Shown here: piece after piece, positions 54,225 to 63,986 of the stretch
Position numbering within the stretch: position 1 is the first letter of the stretch
Layout of the letters: each line of letters begins with the position of its first letter
Assembly (NCBI RefSeq): GCF_900343125.1
Contig: NZ_OPYL01000004.1
Coordinates: 294,541 to 358,540 of the forward strand
Length of the DNA: 64,000 nucleotides
Source of the DNA: Dysgonomonas sp. Marseille-P4361
GTDB taxonomy: Bacteria > Bacteroidota > Bacteroidia > Bacteroidales > Dysgonomonadaceae
Direction of reading: 5' to 3'
Program-made: the position numbers and the translations under genes
Notes under the pieces: generated by a model
The model's database searches: none
What the model was told of the DNA's origin: nothing
Seen by the model: only the letters and a program-made list of their open reading frames with translations

Positions 54225-55493
54225 TTATAAATTAAATTCTCTTTTAATTGCATCCACATAATCCAGTTTCTCCCAAGTAAATAATTCTACTTCGCGAATA
54301 ATACCTTCCGGGTTATATCTTGATTTAAATTCTTTCTTAACCACTTGTGGTTCTCTACCCATATGTCCGTACGCTGCAGTTTCAGAATAGATTGGATTTC
54401 TTAGCTTCAATCTTTCTTCTATTGCTTTAGGGCGCATATCGAATAGTTTTTCAACTTTTTGAGCTATTTCGCCATCAGTTATAGCAAGCGAACTTTTTCC
54501 GTATGTATTCACATAAATATTCATTGGTTTTGCCACCCCAATAGCATAAGATACCTGTACCAATATCTCAGACGAAACACCTGCTGCAACTAGGTTTTTT
54601 GCTATGTGGCGCGCTGCATAAGCTGCCGAACGGTCAACCTTTGAAGGATCTTTACCTGAGAAAGCTCCACCTCCATGAGCACCTTTGCCTCCGTAAGTAT
54701 CTACAATAATCTTACGTCCTGTAAGACCTGTATCTCCATGAGGACCTCCTATAACGAAACGACCCGTAGGATTAACATGATATGTAATATCACCTGCGAA
54801 CAGCTTAAGAATATCTTCTCTGAATTTATATTTCTCCATCACACGTGGCACAAGGATCTTTACGACATCTTCCTTGATTTTAGCCTGCATTGTAGCATCA
54901 TCAGCAAATTCATCGTGCTGAGTAGATATTACAATGGTATCGATACGCAATGGTGTACCATTATCGTCATACTCAATTGTTACCTGCGATTTAGCATCAG
55001 GACGAAGGTAAGGCATCAAGTGTAATTCATTTTTACGGATTGCAGCCAATTCCAACAACAAAGCATGTGATAAGTCTAACGCCAAAGGCATATAATTATC
55101 GGTTTCGCTTGTTGCATAACCAAACATCATGCCTTGGTCTCCGGCTCCTTGATCCATCGGATCAACTTTACCGTCTACACCTCTATTAATATCATCAGAT
55201 TGCTCGTGAATAGCAGAAAGTACACCACACGATTTAGCTTCGAATTGATATTCACTCTTTGTATAACCTATTTTCTCGATTACTTTACGAGCGGTTTCGG
55301 GTATATCAATGTATGCCTTTGATTTAACTTCCCCGGCTAGAACTACCTGACCAGTAGTCACCAAAGTTTCGCAAGCAACTTTTGAATTTGGATCATAGGC
55401 TAGGAACTCATCCAATAATGAATCTGAAATTTGATCCGCTACCTTATCTGGATGTCCTTCAGATACGGACTCAGATGTAAATAAATAACTCAT
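54225..55493 (-). CDS. metK: S-adenosylmethionine synthetase
   Basis: A 422-residue enzyme that makes SAM from methionine and ATP. Signatures: [20 protein letters not shown] at the start, [30 protein letters not shown], and [19 protein letters not shown]. Length is slightly above the usual 385-400 because of an insertion around residues 205-240 (a region seen in other Bacteroidota). The 277-bp upstream spacer has a TATCTTTG element at 55624-55631 (minus strand) but no SAM riboswitch that I recognise. Confidence 0.97.
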   Translation of the reverse strand: MSYLFTSESVSEGHPDKVADQISDSLLDEFLAYDPNSKVACETLVTTGQVVLAGEVKSKAYIDIPETARKVIEKIGYTKSEYQFEAKSCGVLSAIHEQSDDINRGVDGKVDPMDQGAGDQGMMFGYATSETDNYMPLALDLSHALLLELAAIRKNELHLMPYLRPDAKSQVTIEYDDNGTPLRIDTIVISTQHDEFADDATMQAKIKEDVVKILVPRVMEKYKFREDILKLFAGDITYHVNPTGRFVIGGPHGDTGLTGRKIIVDTYGGKGAHGGGAFSGKDPSKVDRSAAYAARHIAKNLVAAGVSSEILVQVSYAIGVAKPMNIYVNTYGKSSLAITDGEIAQKVEKLFDMRPKAIEERLKLRNPIYSETAAYGHMGREPQVVKKEFKSRYNPEGIIREVELFTWEKLDYVDAIKREFNL

Positions 55494-55770
55494 TTATAAT
55501 TATTTTTTACTGTTATTAAACAAATAAGGAAGGATAAGTATTGACGCCTGAAACTGGAATAAATGTTTTAGCATTTTTTTTATGTGGTTGCAAGCAATAC
55601 AAATCTATCCACTTAATTGAGCACAAAGATACAGCTTTTTTATTCAAATAAAATTATCTTAACTAAAAATAATATACTCTGTAGCTATTCTGTTCTTTGC
55701 TCTTAATCCTATAATTCAGATTTTATAGCACGATAGTCAATCTTCTCATAATATGATCATTTATCTTCTA

Positions 55771-57012
55771 TTAAACTCCCCTTTCTTTATGCTTCGTATA
55801 GAGAATCGTTACTTTCTCTATTTCATCTGAGTCTTTTCTTTTCACTTCAATATAGCCTTCATTTTGATCTTCTTTCAAGCCTTCTGATAATGCCTTATCC
55901 ATATCGTATAATAACAACTCACACTCTGACATCTCATCAAAACGTATGCCATTGATACTTATTATCTGATCGCCGACACTGATACGAGATTCCATCTCGG
56001 GATCCCAAATAATTCCGACAATCAACTTATTGCCTTCTACATTGAAAGAAAAAGAATTCAGTGTGTAAGATAAGTCCGGCTCTTCGTCCGAGTATGGCTC
56101 AAAGTAGAAACGTTTATTTTTGTAATCGAGCGTAATATCTCCATACTTCATAAACTCCGCACCTATTCTTGAATTGTCATCAGCTGTAGTGTTTATTCTT
56201 AAATTCTTGAATATATAATCGTTGAGAACGAAAGCTTTCACCGAAAAGCTATACTTGATAGTATCTTGGTTTTTACCGAAAAATCCATGCGTATTACTTC
56301 CTGATGCTTCCCATATACTATCCGAAAATATCTGATGCTCATTGAAAAGATGAAAATGTCTTAATGCCATATCAAAGAGTCCTGTCATTCCACTGTCAAA
56401 CATAAGATCTACATCAGCATTGAGACTGTCTAGTATATATGTCTTTATATAAGGTGAGCTTTGATTGGATTCAAGGAATATTTCGGAAGAAAGTTCCTCT
56501 TTGTTATGAAGGCTGAGTTTCTTAGGCTGGTCGGTTAAGGTAATCGTTTTATCGTTGTGCGAAAAGCGAACGATAGAGTTGCGTAACAAGTTGCTACCTA
56601 TAACACCGTCAAGTTCGTGACAATATGTAAAAGGTGCCTTTTTTATTACAGCAGCAGGTATTTTTTTGAATAAAACTCCACCTACCTTTATTTCGGGAAT
56701 AACACACACAGTCGTTTCTTCAGAATAACCTTCTGCATCTTCCATAGAGATAGTTTCCGTTACTTTTGGTTTCAACTCGTCTGCCAGTTCCTGACTAATG
56801 CAAGTGACGGCTCCCGTATCGAGTAAAAAACATCGCTCTTTTCCGCCTACTTCTACTTTTATAACTGCCAGTGTACCCCATATATTTTCGTAAGGTATCA
56901 CCGAATAGTAGTTTTTTTGCTTTGTACCTCCGCTATTAGGCTTTATTTTCTTTTTTGCGCCTGCTGAAAAAGCGATTAGTATGCAAGATATCAAAATGAC
57001 AACTCTTCTCAT
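55771..57012 (-). CDS. PDZ-containing aspartyl protease, two retropepsin-like halves
   Basis: A 413-residue secreted protein (signal peptide 1-19). It has two aspartyl protease motifs in one chain: DTG at 65-67 (CFLLDTGAVTCIS) with the partner segment GVIGSNLLR (136-144), and DSG at 206-208 (LMFDSGMTGLFD) with RIGAEFMKYGDI further on. A PDZ domain covers about 325-390 (ISVGDQIISINGI). The two halves could form one active site, as in pepsin. Bacterial proteins of this kind are common in Bacteroidota but mostly uncharacterised. It lies downstream of the GH78 gene, behind a terminator. Confidence 0.82.
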   Translation of the reverse strand: MRRVVILISCILIAFSAGAKKKIKPNSGGTKQKNYYSVIPYENIWGTLAVIKVEVGGKERCFLLDTGAVTCISQELADELKPKVTETISMEDAEGYSEETTVCVIPEIKVGGVLFKKIPAAVIKKAPFTYCHELDGVIGSNLLRNSIVRFSHNDKTITLTDQPKKLSLHNKEELSSEIFLESNQSSPYIKTYILDSLNADVDLMFDSGMTGLFDMALRHFHLFNEHQIFSDSIWEASGSNTHGFFGKNQDTIKYSFSVKAFVLNDYIFKNLRINTTADDNSRIGAEFMKYGDITLDYKNKRFYFEPYSDEEPDLSYTLNSFSFNVEGNKLIVGIIWDPEMESRISVGDQIISINGIRFDEMSECELLLYDMDKALSEGLKEDQNEGYIEVKRKDSDEIEKVTILYTKHKERGV

Positions 57013-57150
57013 TACTTCTTATATGTTTGGTTTCGTTTAGAAACTCGAATATACAAATATAAAGGATAATCATATCTAAATAACAGTCTATTTCCTTAAA
57101 ACAGAGATATTGTTCAAGATTTATAAGAAGAGCAATTTTTCTCCTATTAT

Positions 57151-57186
57151 AAAACAATAGCCTCTATTAATAGAGGCTATTGTTTT
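57151..57186 (-). terminator. Terminator of the GH78 gene
   Basis: A 16-bp perfect stem AAAACAATAGCCTCTA (57151-57166) and its complement (57171-57186), loop TTAA. It is 32 bp after the stop at 57219. Confidence 0.88.
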
Positions 57187-57218
57187 ATGTATTTTTCATC
57201 TAGATCAAACTTTTCTGA

Positions 57219-59846
57219 TTACTTCAACTTATTTAATTTCAACACATGCGTTCCCGATTCCAATGTCATCATTTTATCTCCTTTTATGTTATCAGGTAAA
57301 TAAAGCGTTGCTGAACTGTTAGCCGGAATTGTTACTTCATATGTGATATTCTTTTTCTTCGCAGTCCATTTCGAAACAATATCTCCATATGGTGACTGAT
57401 GCTTCGCTTCAAATTGCTCCAATCCGTTTATAAAATTAGGTCGCAGGATAATATGCTTGAATCCAGGTTTTTCCGGATCAGGGAATATACCTCCCAGCCC
57501 TTTGTAAAACCAAGCTCCTATTTCGCCAAACATCATATGATTATCCGAAATATCACGTTCTGCGTCCAGATCCCAGTTTTCGAGCAATGTCGTAGCTCCG
57601 TTTACAATCCACCAGCCCCAAGACGGATAGGTATCTTGTACAGCTACTTTATAAGCAGTCTCGGCATGTCCGTTTTCACTCAATGCATTTAATATTGCTT
57701 TTGCTCCAAGTACACCAACATCCAGATGGAAGCCTGTCTCTTTTACTTTGTCGGCAAGATTTTGAGTTACTTTAGCAATCATATCTTCGGGAACAATCTT
57801 CCACTGTAGTGGGACACTCAGTTCGGTTTGAGTACCGCTGGCATAAATACCAGTCTCACGATTCAAATATTTATCGTTGATCGCATTTTTAATTTTCTCT
57901 GCCAATTGCGAATAATAGTCATAATCTGCGTCATTTCCGAATATCAATGCTGCATTTGCCAGAATCTTTGTATCTACATAAAAGTAAACAGAAGACGTCA
58001 GTTCTTTATTTGAACGAGACTTAACCGGAACCCAGTCTCCACGTCCCCAAGAGGTAAGCCCTTCGGGACTAGTGCGATCCACATAATCGACATAACGTTT
58101 GATGTTTTCGTAGCATTCCTCCAAAGGTCGGCTATCCCCATAAAACAGATAAAGATTCCAAGGAATAATAGCAATTGTACTTGTCCAGTCTAAACCATTA
58201 TCTGTACCATATCCCCATCCTCCTGTTGGAATAATATCGGGCAATACTCCATTCGGTTGCTGTTCGTCTCGATGATCGGCTAGCCATTTCTCATAAACAG
58301 TGATTCCATCATAGTTGTAAAGAGCTGTTTCTATAGCAAAATGACCATCTCCCGTCCAGCCGTTCTTTTCTCTTTGAGGGCAATCAGTAGGGTATCCCAT
58401 CAGGTTAGACAGATAAGCATTATTTGTTGCCCATACCAATCGATCGATAAGAGGATTAGAAGTTTTCACCTCTCCTACCTGAGGTACGTCGCTATGCATA
58501 AAGTAAGCCGTCAGGCTATTTTCATTCAATTGGATAGGTTTATCACTGGTTACTTCTACATAACGGAACCCTTTATAGTTAAATTTAGCCATAAATTCAT
58601 CTTCGCCCTTACCGCTAAGAATTAGGACATCTGTTTGGAAAGGATCTGCTTCTTTATCACCGGTGTAATAGACATCAATATTAGCAAGATCTAGTCGCCC
58701 ATCTTTGGAAAGTCTTTCTCCGTGTTTTATTTTCACAACTGTCCCTTCTTCTCCCGATACTTTAATTTTAGTTACACCTGACATATTTTGCCCGAAGTCG
58801 AAAAGATAAGCTTTATCATCAAACTTCTTTAATTCTTTAGTAGCAAGAGACAAGACATTGCGAATAGGGTGTAATTGCTGTGCCGAAACCACTTCGGAAG
58901 GGACAGAGCGATATATGACTCCGTGCCATTGCGAATCATCAAACGCAGGTGTAGCCCAATCTTTTTGTTCTAACCTTGCATCATAATGTTCTGCAGTATA
59001 GATACTATTGAAGATTAGTGGCCCAGAAGACGTTTTCCAGTCCGTATCTGTCCTTACTGTTTCAACAGTTCCGTCACTATAAGTAATACGCAAATCCATA
59101 CAGAAAGCAGGACGATTGCGCCAAGGGGCACGATCAAAATCCCATACTGCTAACGACTGATGATTGTACCAACCATTACCAAGAAGTACGCCTACTGCAT
59201 TGACTCCCTGTTGTAACTGACGAGTTACATCATATGTTACATACAAATTACGTCTATCGAAGCGAGTATACATAGGATCGAGACGATGATCTCCTATCTT
59301 CTCTCCATTGATATGCAGTTCATATAGACCAGCAGCTGCGATATATGCTCTGGCTGATTTAATCGTTTTATTTGCAGTGAACTTCTTACGGAAATACGGA
59401 GCTGGTTTATAATTGATATCTTTGCCGTCGCTGATCCATGATCCTTGCCAGTTATTAATATTCATTATTCCGGTCTCGAAAGAGTTTACGGCAGATGAAC
59501 TTTCTTTCTCATCCTGATTCCATGCAATTACCTTCCAATAGTAACGAGTAAAAGGTTTCAATTCTTTTCCCGAATAAACAACAAGTATATTATCTGCATT
59601 TATCTTCCCGGTATTCCACATTTCTCCCTGCGATCTAACAACACCTAGAGAGTCTGTACCTACAATGACTTGGTATGCTGTTTGTTTAGCACCATTACTC
59701 CCATCATTTAACATCCATGTCAATCTGGGGTTCTTCTTATCAATACCTAAAGGGTTGACCAAGTGTTCGCACCGCAAATCTACCGGCTCTGAAGCAAATG
59801 TAAAAACGGAGGACAACAAGCATAAAATAGATAATAAATACTTCAT
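57219..59846 (-). CDS. Secreted alpha-L-rhamnosidase, GH78
   Basis: An 875-residue glycosidase with a signal peptide (MKYLLSILCLLSSVFTFA). The domain order is that of GH78: an N-terminal fibronectin-like domain (about 20-125, VDLRCEHLVNPLGIDKKNPR), a beta-sandwich with GLYELHINGEKIGDHRLDP, an (alpha/alpha)6 catalytic barrel containing TDCPQREKNGWTGDGHFAIE, and a C-terminal beta domain. Such enzymes release terminal rhamnose from pectin side chains, glycosides or bacterial glycans. No SusC/SusD or regulator genes accompany it here. An 8-bp inverted repeat is found upstream. Confidence 0.92.
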   Translation of the reverse strand: MKYLLSILCLLSSVFTFASEPVDLRCEHLVNPLGIDKKNPRLTWMLNDGSNGAKQTAYQVIVGTDSLGVVRSQGEMWNTGKINADNILVVYSGKELKPFTRYYWKVIAWNQDEKESSSAVNSFETGIMNINNWQGSWISDGKDINYKPAPYFRKKFTANKTIKSARAYIAAAGLYELHINGEKIGDHRLDPMYTRFDRRNLYVTYDVTRQLQQGVNAVGVLLGNGWYNHQSLAVWDFDRAPWRNRPAFCMDLRITYSDGTVETVRTDTDWKTSSGPLIFNSIYTAEHYDARLEQKDWATPAFDDSQWHGVIYRSVPSEVVSAQQLHPIRNVLSLATKELKKFDDKAYLFDFGQNMSGVTKIKVSGEEGTVVKIKHGERLSKDGRLDLANIDVYYTGDKEADPFQTDVLILSGKGEDEFMAKFNYKGFRYVEVTSDKPIQLNENSLTAYFMHSDVPQVGEVKTSNPLIDRLVWATNNAYLSNLMGYPTDCPQREKNGWTGDGHFAIETALYNYDGITVYEKWLADHRDEQQPNGVLPDIIPTGGWGYGTDNGLDWTSTIAIIPWNLYLFYGDSRPLEECYENIKRYVDYVDRTSPEGLTSWGRGDWVPVKSRSNKELTSSVYFYVDTKILANAALIFGNDADYDYYSQLAEKIKNAINDKYLNRETGIYASGTQTELSVPLQWKIVPEDMIAKVTQNLADKVKETGFHLDVGVLGAKAILNALSENGHAETAYKVAVQDTYPSWGWWIVNGATTLLENWDLDAERDISDNHMMFGEIGAWFYKGLGGIFPDPEKPGFKHIILRPNFINGLEQFEAKHQSPYGDIVSKWTAKKKNITYEVTIPANSSATLYLPDNIKGDKMMTLESGTHVLKLNKLK

Positions 59847-59904
59847 GTTATATTGGTATTAAAGGTTATTTTATTTATAAAAAATGTGTTTTATGTTACA
59901 GATA

Positions 59905-59922
59905 TATCCTATAAATAGGATA
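59905..59922. promoter_or_regulatory. Inverted repeat upstream of GH78, possible operator
   Basis: TATCCTAT-AA-ATAGGATA is a perfect 8-bp inverted repeat with a 2-bp centre, 59 bp upstream of the GH78 start. It has the size of an operator half-site pair. No promoter box was found near it. The rest of the 286-bp gap to the next gene shows nothing else besides a terminator. Confidence 0.4.
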
Positions 59923-60051
59923 CGATTCATGAATAAAGTTTAGATTAAATGGGCATTCTTTTTATTTCAGATTCAAAAATCGAATCACATTGCAAAAGCA
60001 AAGCACATAAAGTTAAACAAATATATATAAATATAAAATATTATCAACAAA

Positions 60052-60085
60052 TAACGGAGCTGCTCATTAAAGAACAACTCCGTTA
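60052..60085 (-). terminator. Terminator of the EEP-family gene
   Basis: An 8-bp stem TAACGGAG (60052-60059) and CTCCGTTA (60078-60085), with further imperfect pairing inside, 48 bp after the stop at 60133. The T-run is broken, so confidence is moderate. Confidence 0.55.
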
Positions 60086-60132
60086 CTATTCGTCTCACCC
60101 TTATAACATTAGAACAACGTATATAGAATGCT

Positions 60133-61056
60133 TTATTTTTTATAGTATAGCAAAACTTTCAGAGGGAAGTGATCGGATATCATGCGTACTTCGGCTTCCA
60201 TCGAAAACACTTCTTTGGGAAAGTCTCCGAGATGCTTTTCTTCGCTATTTTCTTTAGGTGAACGATATGTATCTGTCAGTATTCCATATTTATCTACTAC
60301 AAGCTTATCGGATACAAATATGTGATCAATACGGCTATTGGTCATTAAATTTCCTTTAAACGCATTGAATGTTCCATTAGGTGTATAGCGTACCTTAGCC
60401 TGCTCGTATGAGTCGTACAATACACCTGAATTAGCTAATAAGCTATAACTTTCATGGGTTTGATCAACATTAAAATCTCCGGTTAAGATCACCGCATCTT
60501 TCTTCCCACACATTTCTTTTATCTTCTCTAATACCAAACGAGCACTCTGTTTACGAGCTTCTACTCCTACATGATCCATATGAAGATTGAAGAACCATAT
60601 TTTCTTCTTTTTCTTTTTGTCTTTAAAATATCCCCAACTGCAAATACGAGGTAAAGCAGCATCCCAGCCTTTGTTAGGAAAATCCGTTTGTTCGGCAAGC
60701 CAGAAGTCTCCTGTTTTAATCAATTCAAAACGGTCTTTTTTATAAAATACCGGAGCGTATTCTCCCGCAGTTTTTCCGTCGTCGCGACCAACTCCAACAT
60801 AGCTATATCCCGGTAATTCTCTTAATAAATCTTCAATCTGATTATGCTTTACTTCCTGAGCCCCAAAAATATCAAAGTCATTAAATAAAATCTGCTGAGC
60901 CATTACAGGATATCTCCTATTCCATCCGTTTCCTTTTTCGGCATCACCTCTGTTATCGTTACGTACATTATACGAACCAACAATCAGGTCTTGTGCATTG
61001 ATAAAACAGATAGACAAAGACAGTAAAATAATTGTGAATAGTGTTTTTTTCATCAT
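60133..61056 (-). CDS. Secreted endonuclease/exonuclease/phosphatase-family protein
   Basis: A 307-residue protein with a signal peptide (ending near CFINA). The EEP fold motifs are present in order: GSYNVRNDNRGD, FGAQEVKHNQIEDL, the His in NLHMDHVG, LTGDFNVDQTHES, and ISDHFPLKVLLYY at the end. Members can act as nucleases, phosphatases or phospholipase C-like enzymes; secretion favours a scavenging hydrolase. It lies between GH92 and GH78 genes on the same strand, each with its own terminator. Confidence 0.87.
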   Translation of the reverse strand: MMKKTLFTIILLSLSICFINAQDLIVGSYNVRNDNRGDAEKGNGWNRRYPVMAQQILFNDFDIFGAQEVKHNQIEDLLRELPGYSYVGVGRDDGKTAGEYAPVFYKKDRFELIKTGDFWLAEQTDFPNKGWDAALPRICSWGYFKDKKKKKKIWFFNLHMDHVGVEARKQSARLVLEKIKEMCGKKDAVILTGDFNVDQTHESYSLLANSGVLYDSYEQAKVRYTPNGTFNAFKGNLMTNSRIDHIFVSDKLVVDKYGILTDTYRSPKENSEEKHLGDFPKEVFSMEAEVRMISDHFPLKVLLYYKK

Positions 61057-61084
61057 ATCAAATAGTATTTGTTTTAATTAAAGA

Positions 61085-61117
61085 AAGAGGAAGAAGCTCA
61101 AGCTTTCTCCCTCTTTA
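61085..61117 (-). terminator. Terminator of the GH92 gene
   Basis: A hairpin with arms 61085-61098 and 61103-61117 (AAAGAGG.AGAA.GC pairing GC.TTCT.CCTCTTT) with one mismatch and one bulge, 13 bp past the stop at 61130. Confidence 0.7.
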
Positions 61118-61129
61118 TATTATTATGGT

Positions 61130-63415
61130 TTATTGATTCAATTCATTAGAGAATGAATATGGTACATCAGCTTCTTGAACTCCTCTGCTTTTGTTTGGTT
61201 CGTCCGACATATCAAAAACGATAGTAGCCCCTTTGGTTAAATCTTCATGCGTAAAATAATTCTTGGAATAATTCTTTCCGTTCAATTTTACAGACTTCAC
61301 ATAACGATTTTCTTTCTTGTTATTAACAGATTTAATAGAAATTGTTTTACCATTTTCCAGATTCACTTTTACACTCTTAAACAATGGAGAACCTAAAATA
61401 TACTCATCTGTTCCGGGGCAAACGGTATAGAATCCCATCGATGAGAATACATACCATGCCGATGTTTGACCATTATCTTCGTCTCCACAATATGCATCCG
61501 CATTAGGATTATACAATTTCTCCATTATCTCACGTGCCCAATATTGAGCTTTCCAAGGTTCGCCCGACCAATTATACATATACACCATATGCTGTATTGG
61601 TTGGTTTCCATGTGCATATTGCCCCATATCCATCACTTGCATTTCTCTCATTTCGTGTATCACTCCACGACTTTTCAATCCTAAGTGACTTGGCATGATA
61701 AATACGGAGTCCATCATTACATTAAACTCTTTTTCACCTCCCATCAATTCTATTAACCCTTTAGGATCGTGGAAGACACAGAAACTCCAATGCCAGCTAT
61801 TACCTTCACAGAAATCTCTGCTCCAATCTTCTGGTTTAAAGGTTGGGTTAAAGACTCCTTTATCGTCTCTACCCGACATTAATTTATTTTTGGGATGAAA
61901 GATATTCTTATAGTTAAGGGCATGTTTTTTATATTGCTCCAGCTCGCTCTCCGATTTATTTAATGCTTGTCCAAACTTATAAATAGCCCAGTCGTTATAA
62001 GCATATTCTAATGTACGTGCTGCATTTTGACCTACGCCAACATTATTCGGCACATATCCATATTTGTTGTAATGGTTATAACCGACTCTACCCGATGCAG
62101 TATTTGTCAAATGACTATTTGCCCCTTCTGTTACAGCCTTCCATAATATTTCTGCATCATATCCTTTCAACCCTTTGATAAATGCATCGGAAACAACAGA
62201 CGCAGAGTTTTGTCCGATCATAATATTACGATGTCCCGGACTTCCCCACTCAGGCAAGAAACCACTTTCTTTATAAGCATTAACCAAACCTTGCTGTATT
62301 TTTTCATTCATCGAAGGATAAACTAGATTAAGAAATGGGAACAAACAACGAAAAGTATCCCAAAAACCCGTATCCGTAAACATATATCCAGGTAGAACTT
62401 CTCCATTAAAAGGGCTATAATGAACAATCTCTCCTGCCGCATTGATTTCATAAAAGCTGCGAGGAAACTGTACCGAACGATACAGACAAGAATAGAAAGT
62501 ACGAAGGTTGTCTATATTATCATCTTCTACTATAATCTTACTCAAAACATCATTCCATTCATCTCTTCCTTTTTGAGCCAACTGATCGAAGGTATCATCT
62601 CCTAATTCTTTCAAGTTCAATTCAGCCTGTTCGTAGCTGATAAAAGAAGAAGCTACTCGTGCATGTACTATTTCATCCTTCTTGGTAGCAAAGCCAATAA
62701 TTGCTCCGACATGATCTTCTTCAGCTTCATACTCGTTTTTTCTTATTTCACCATCACCTACTACTGCTTTATAAGTAAATGGTTTATCAAACACTATCAC
62801 AAAATAGTTTTTGAAGTTGGCTGGAACTCCCCCACTATTTTTAGTAGTATAACCAATTATTTTATTTTCCTCTGGGATAATCTTTACGTATGAACCTTTA
62901 TCAAAGGCATCGATAACGACGTAAGATTTATCATTTTCGGGAAAAGTAAATCTAAACATTGCTGCTCTCGAAGTTGGTGTAATCTCTGTTGTTACATCAT
63001 GGTCTGCCAGATAAACACGATAATAGTATGGTTTGGCAATCTCTGCTTTATGCGAAAACCAACTAGCGCGCTTATCCTGATCAAAAGTTACCTTATCGGT
63101 TATAGGCATAATCGAGAACTGACCATAATCGTTCATCCAAGGACTAGGCTGATGTGTTTGTTTAAAGCCTTTTATCTTATCTGCTGTATATGTATACATC
63201 CATCCATCACCCATATTACCGGTTTGAGGCGACCAAAAGTTCATACCCCAAGGACGGGCTATTACCGGATAGTTATTTCCTGTAGATAATTCAAACTTAG
63301 ATAAAGTACCGGTTAAGGGATTGACATAATCCACTGGTTCAAGTTTTGTTTGCGACACAGAAAATAATGGTAATAATAGAACTAAAAAAAGATACAATAA
63401 TCTTACTTGTTTCAT
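61130..63415 (-). CDS. Secreted GH92 alpha-mannosidase, probably alpha-1,2
   Basis: A 761-residue Ca-dependent exo-mannosidase with a signal peptide (about 1-21). The N-terminal beta domain covers about 25-265; the (alpha/alpha)6 barrel covers the rest. Glu537 in CEGNSWHW corresponds by spacing to the general acid described for family GH92, and Asp645/Asp647 in CGDEDNGQTSAW to the base pair. His587-Glu588 (HEMREM) match the residues linked to alpha-1,2 specificity. HGNQPIQH is at 602-609. The likely target is mannose at the end of N-glycans or mannans. It has a strong two-box promoter. Confidence 0.92.
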   Translation of the reverse strand: MKQVRLLYLFLVLLLPLFSVSQTKLEPVDYVNPLTGTLSKFELSTGNNYPVIARPWGMNFWSPQTGNMGDGWMYTYTADKIKGFKQTHQPSPWMNDYGQFSIMPITDKVTFDQDKRASWFSHKAEIAKPYYYRVYLADHDVTTEITPTSRAAMFRFTFPENDKSYVVIDAFDKGSYVKIIPEENKIIGYTTKNSGGVPANFKNYFVIVFDKPFTYKAVVGDGEIRKNEYEAEEDHVGAIIGFATKKDEIVHARVASSFISYEQAELNLKELGDDTFDQLAQKGRDEWNDVLSKIIVEDDNIDNLRTFYSCLYRSVQFPRSFYEINAAGEIVHYSPFNGEVLPGYMFTDTGFWDTFRCLFPFLNLVYPSMNEKIQQGLVNAYKESGFLPEWGSPGHRNIMIGQNSASVVSDAFIKGLKGYDAEILWKAVTEGANSHLTNTASGRVGYNHYNKYGYVPNNVGVGQNAARTLEYAYNDWAIYKFGQALNKSESELEQYKKHALNYKNIFHPKNKLMSGRDDKGVFNPTFKPEDWSRDFCEGNSWHWSFCVFHDPKGLIELMGGEKEFNVMMDSVFIMPSHLGLKSRGVIHEMREMQVMDMGQYAHGNQPIQHMVYMYNWSGEPWKAQYWAREIMEKLYNPNADAYCGDEDNGQTSAWYVFSSMGFYTVCPGTDEYILGSPLFKSVKVNLENGKTISIKSVNNKKENRYVKSVKLNGKNYSKNYFTHEDLTKGATIVFDMSDEPNKSRGVQEADVPYSFSNELNQ

Positions 63416-63458
63416 GATATTATTTTAGTTTGATAGAATATTTTTTTTTAAGGATGTA

Positions 63459-63489
63459 CAAAGATACAGCTAATAGAAATAATCTCAAA
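63459..63489 (-). promoter_or_regulatory. Two-box promoter of the GH92 gene
   Basis: On the minus strand TTTG (63489-63486), a 19-bp spacer and TATCTTTG (63466-63459), 43 bp upstream of the ATG at 63415. Confidence 0.7.
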
Positions 63490-63833
63490 AGACTATTATT
63501 AAAAGTAGGTTCTATTTACTGATAGTGAATTTTATAATATACTAAAAAACAGGGATAAAATTACATTAACGATATCCAGAGATAAAAAAGAATTAAAGAT
63601 CTCCTTTACTCCAAAATATCTTTTATAGCACAGAAGTATAAACACCTGTATACCAGGATATTGCACTACAAGTTTGGATTGTACACAAAATATTAGCTAT
63701 CAATATATTAGCATCAACAAAAACATTATATTTCCCCCTTTGACCTGAAAAAAGTCTTTGTGTTTGTGTAGATAGTAATAAAATTAGGATAGAGTCTATA
63801 TTCAATGGTAGAGGTCGTGTATATATACAAAAA
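63490..63833. other. AT-rich gap between the GH92 promoter and the rRNA terminator
   Basis: No gene is supported in these 344 bp. A 60-codon open frame on the minus strand (63623-63805) shows no features of a real protein. Short repeats such as ATATTAGC (twice near 63690-63710) are seen but nothing larger. Confidence 0.5.
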
Positions 63834-63868
63834 AGTAGCGTCCTCTAGTTAAACTAAAAGACGCTACT
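63834..63868 (-). terminator. Terminator of the rRNA operon
   Basis: Outer stem AGTAGCGTC (63834-63842) and GACGCTACT (63860-63868), inner stem TAGT/ACTA, followed on the minus strand by TTTTTTG. It lies just downstream of 5S rRNA. Confidence 0.88.
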
Positions 63869-63876
63869 GACTTTAA

Positions 63877-63986
<110 letters not shown>

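Noticed and set aside
55494..55770. A SAM riboswitch upstream of metK.
   Set aside because: I found none of the conserved elements of the SAM classes I know; only a -7 element is visible.
61580..61620. HGNQP in the GH92 protein looked like loss of a catalytic Glu (HGNEP in many relatives), which would hint at mannose-1-phosphate-6-mannose activity.
   Set aside because: By spacing, the general acid is Glu537 in CEGNSWHW, which is intact, as are the Asp pair and the His-Glu of the +1 site. I recall HGNQP in ordinary alpha-1,2 members.
63623..63805. A 60-codon open frame near the rRNA operon.
   Set aside because: No ribosome-binding context, no family features, and it lies in AT-rich spacer.
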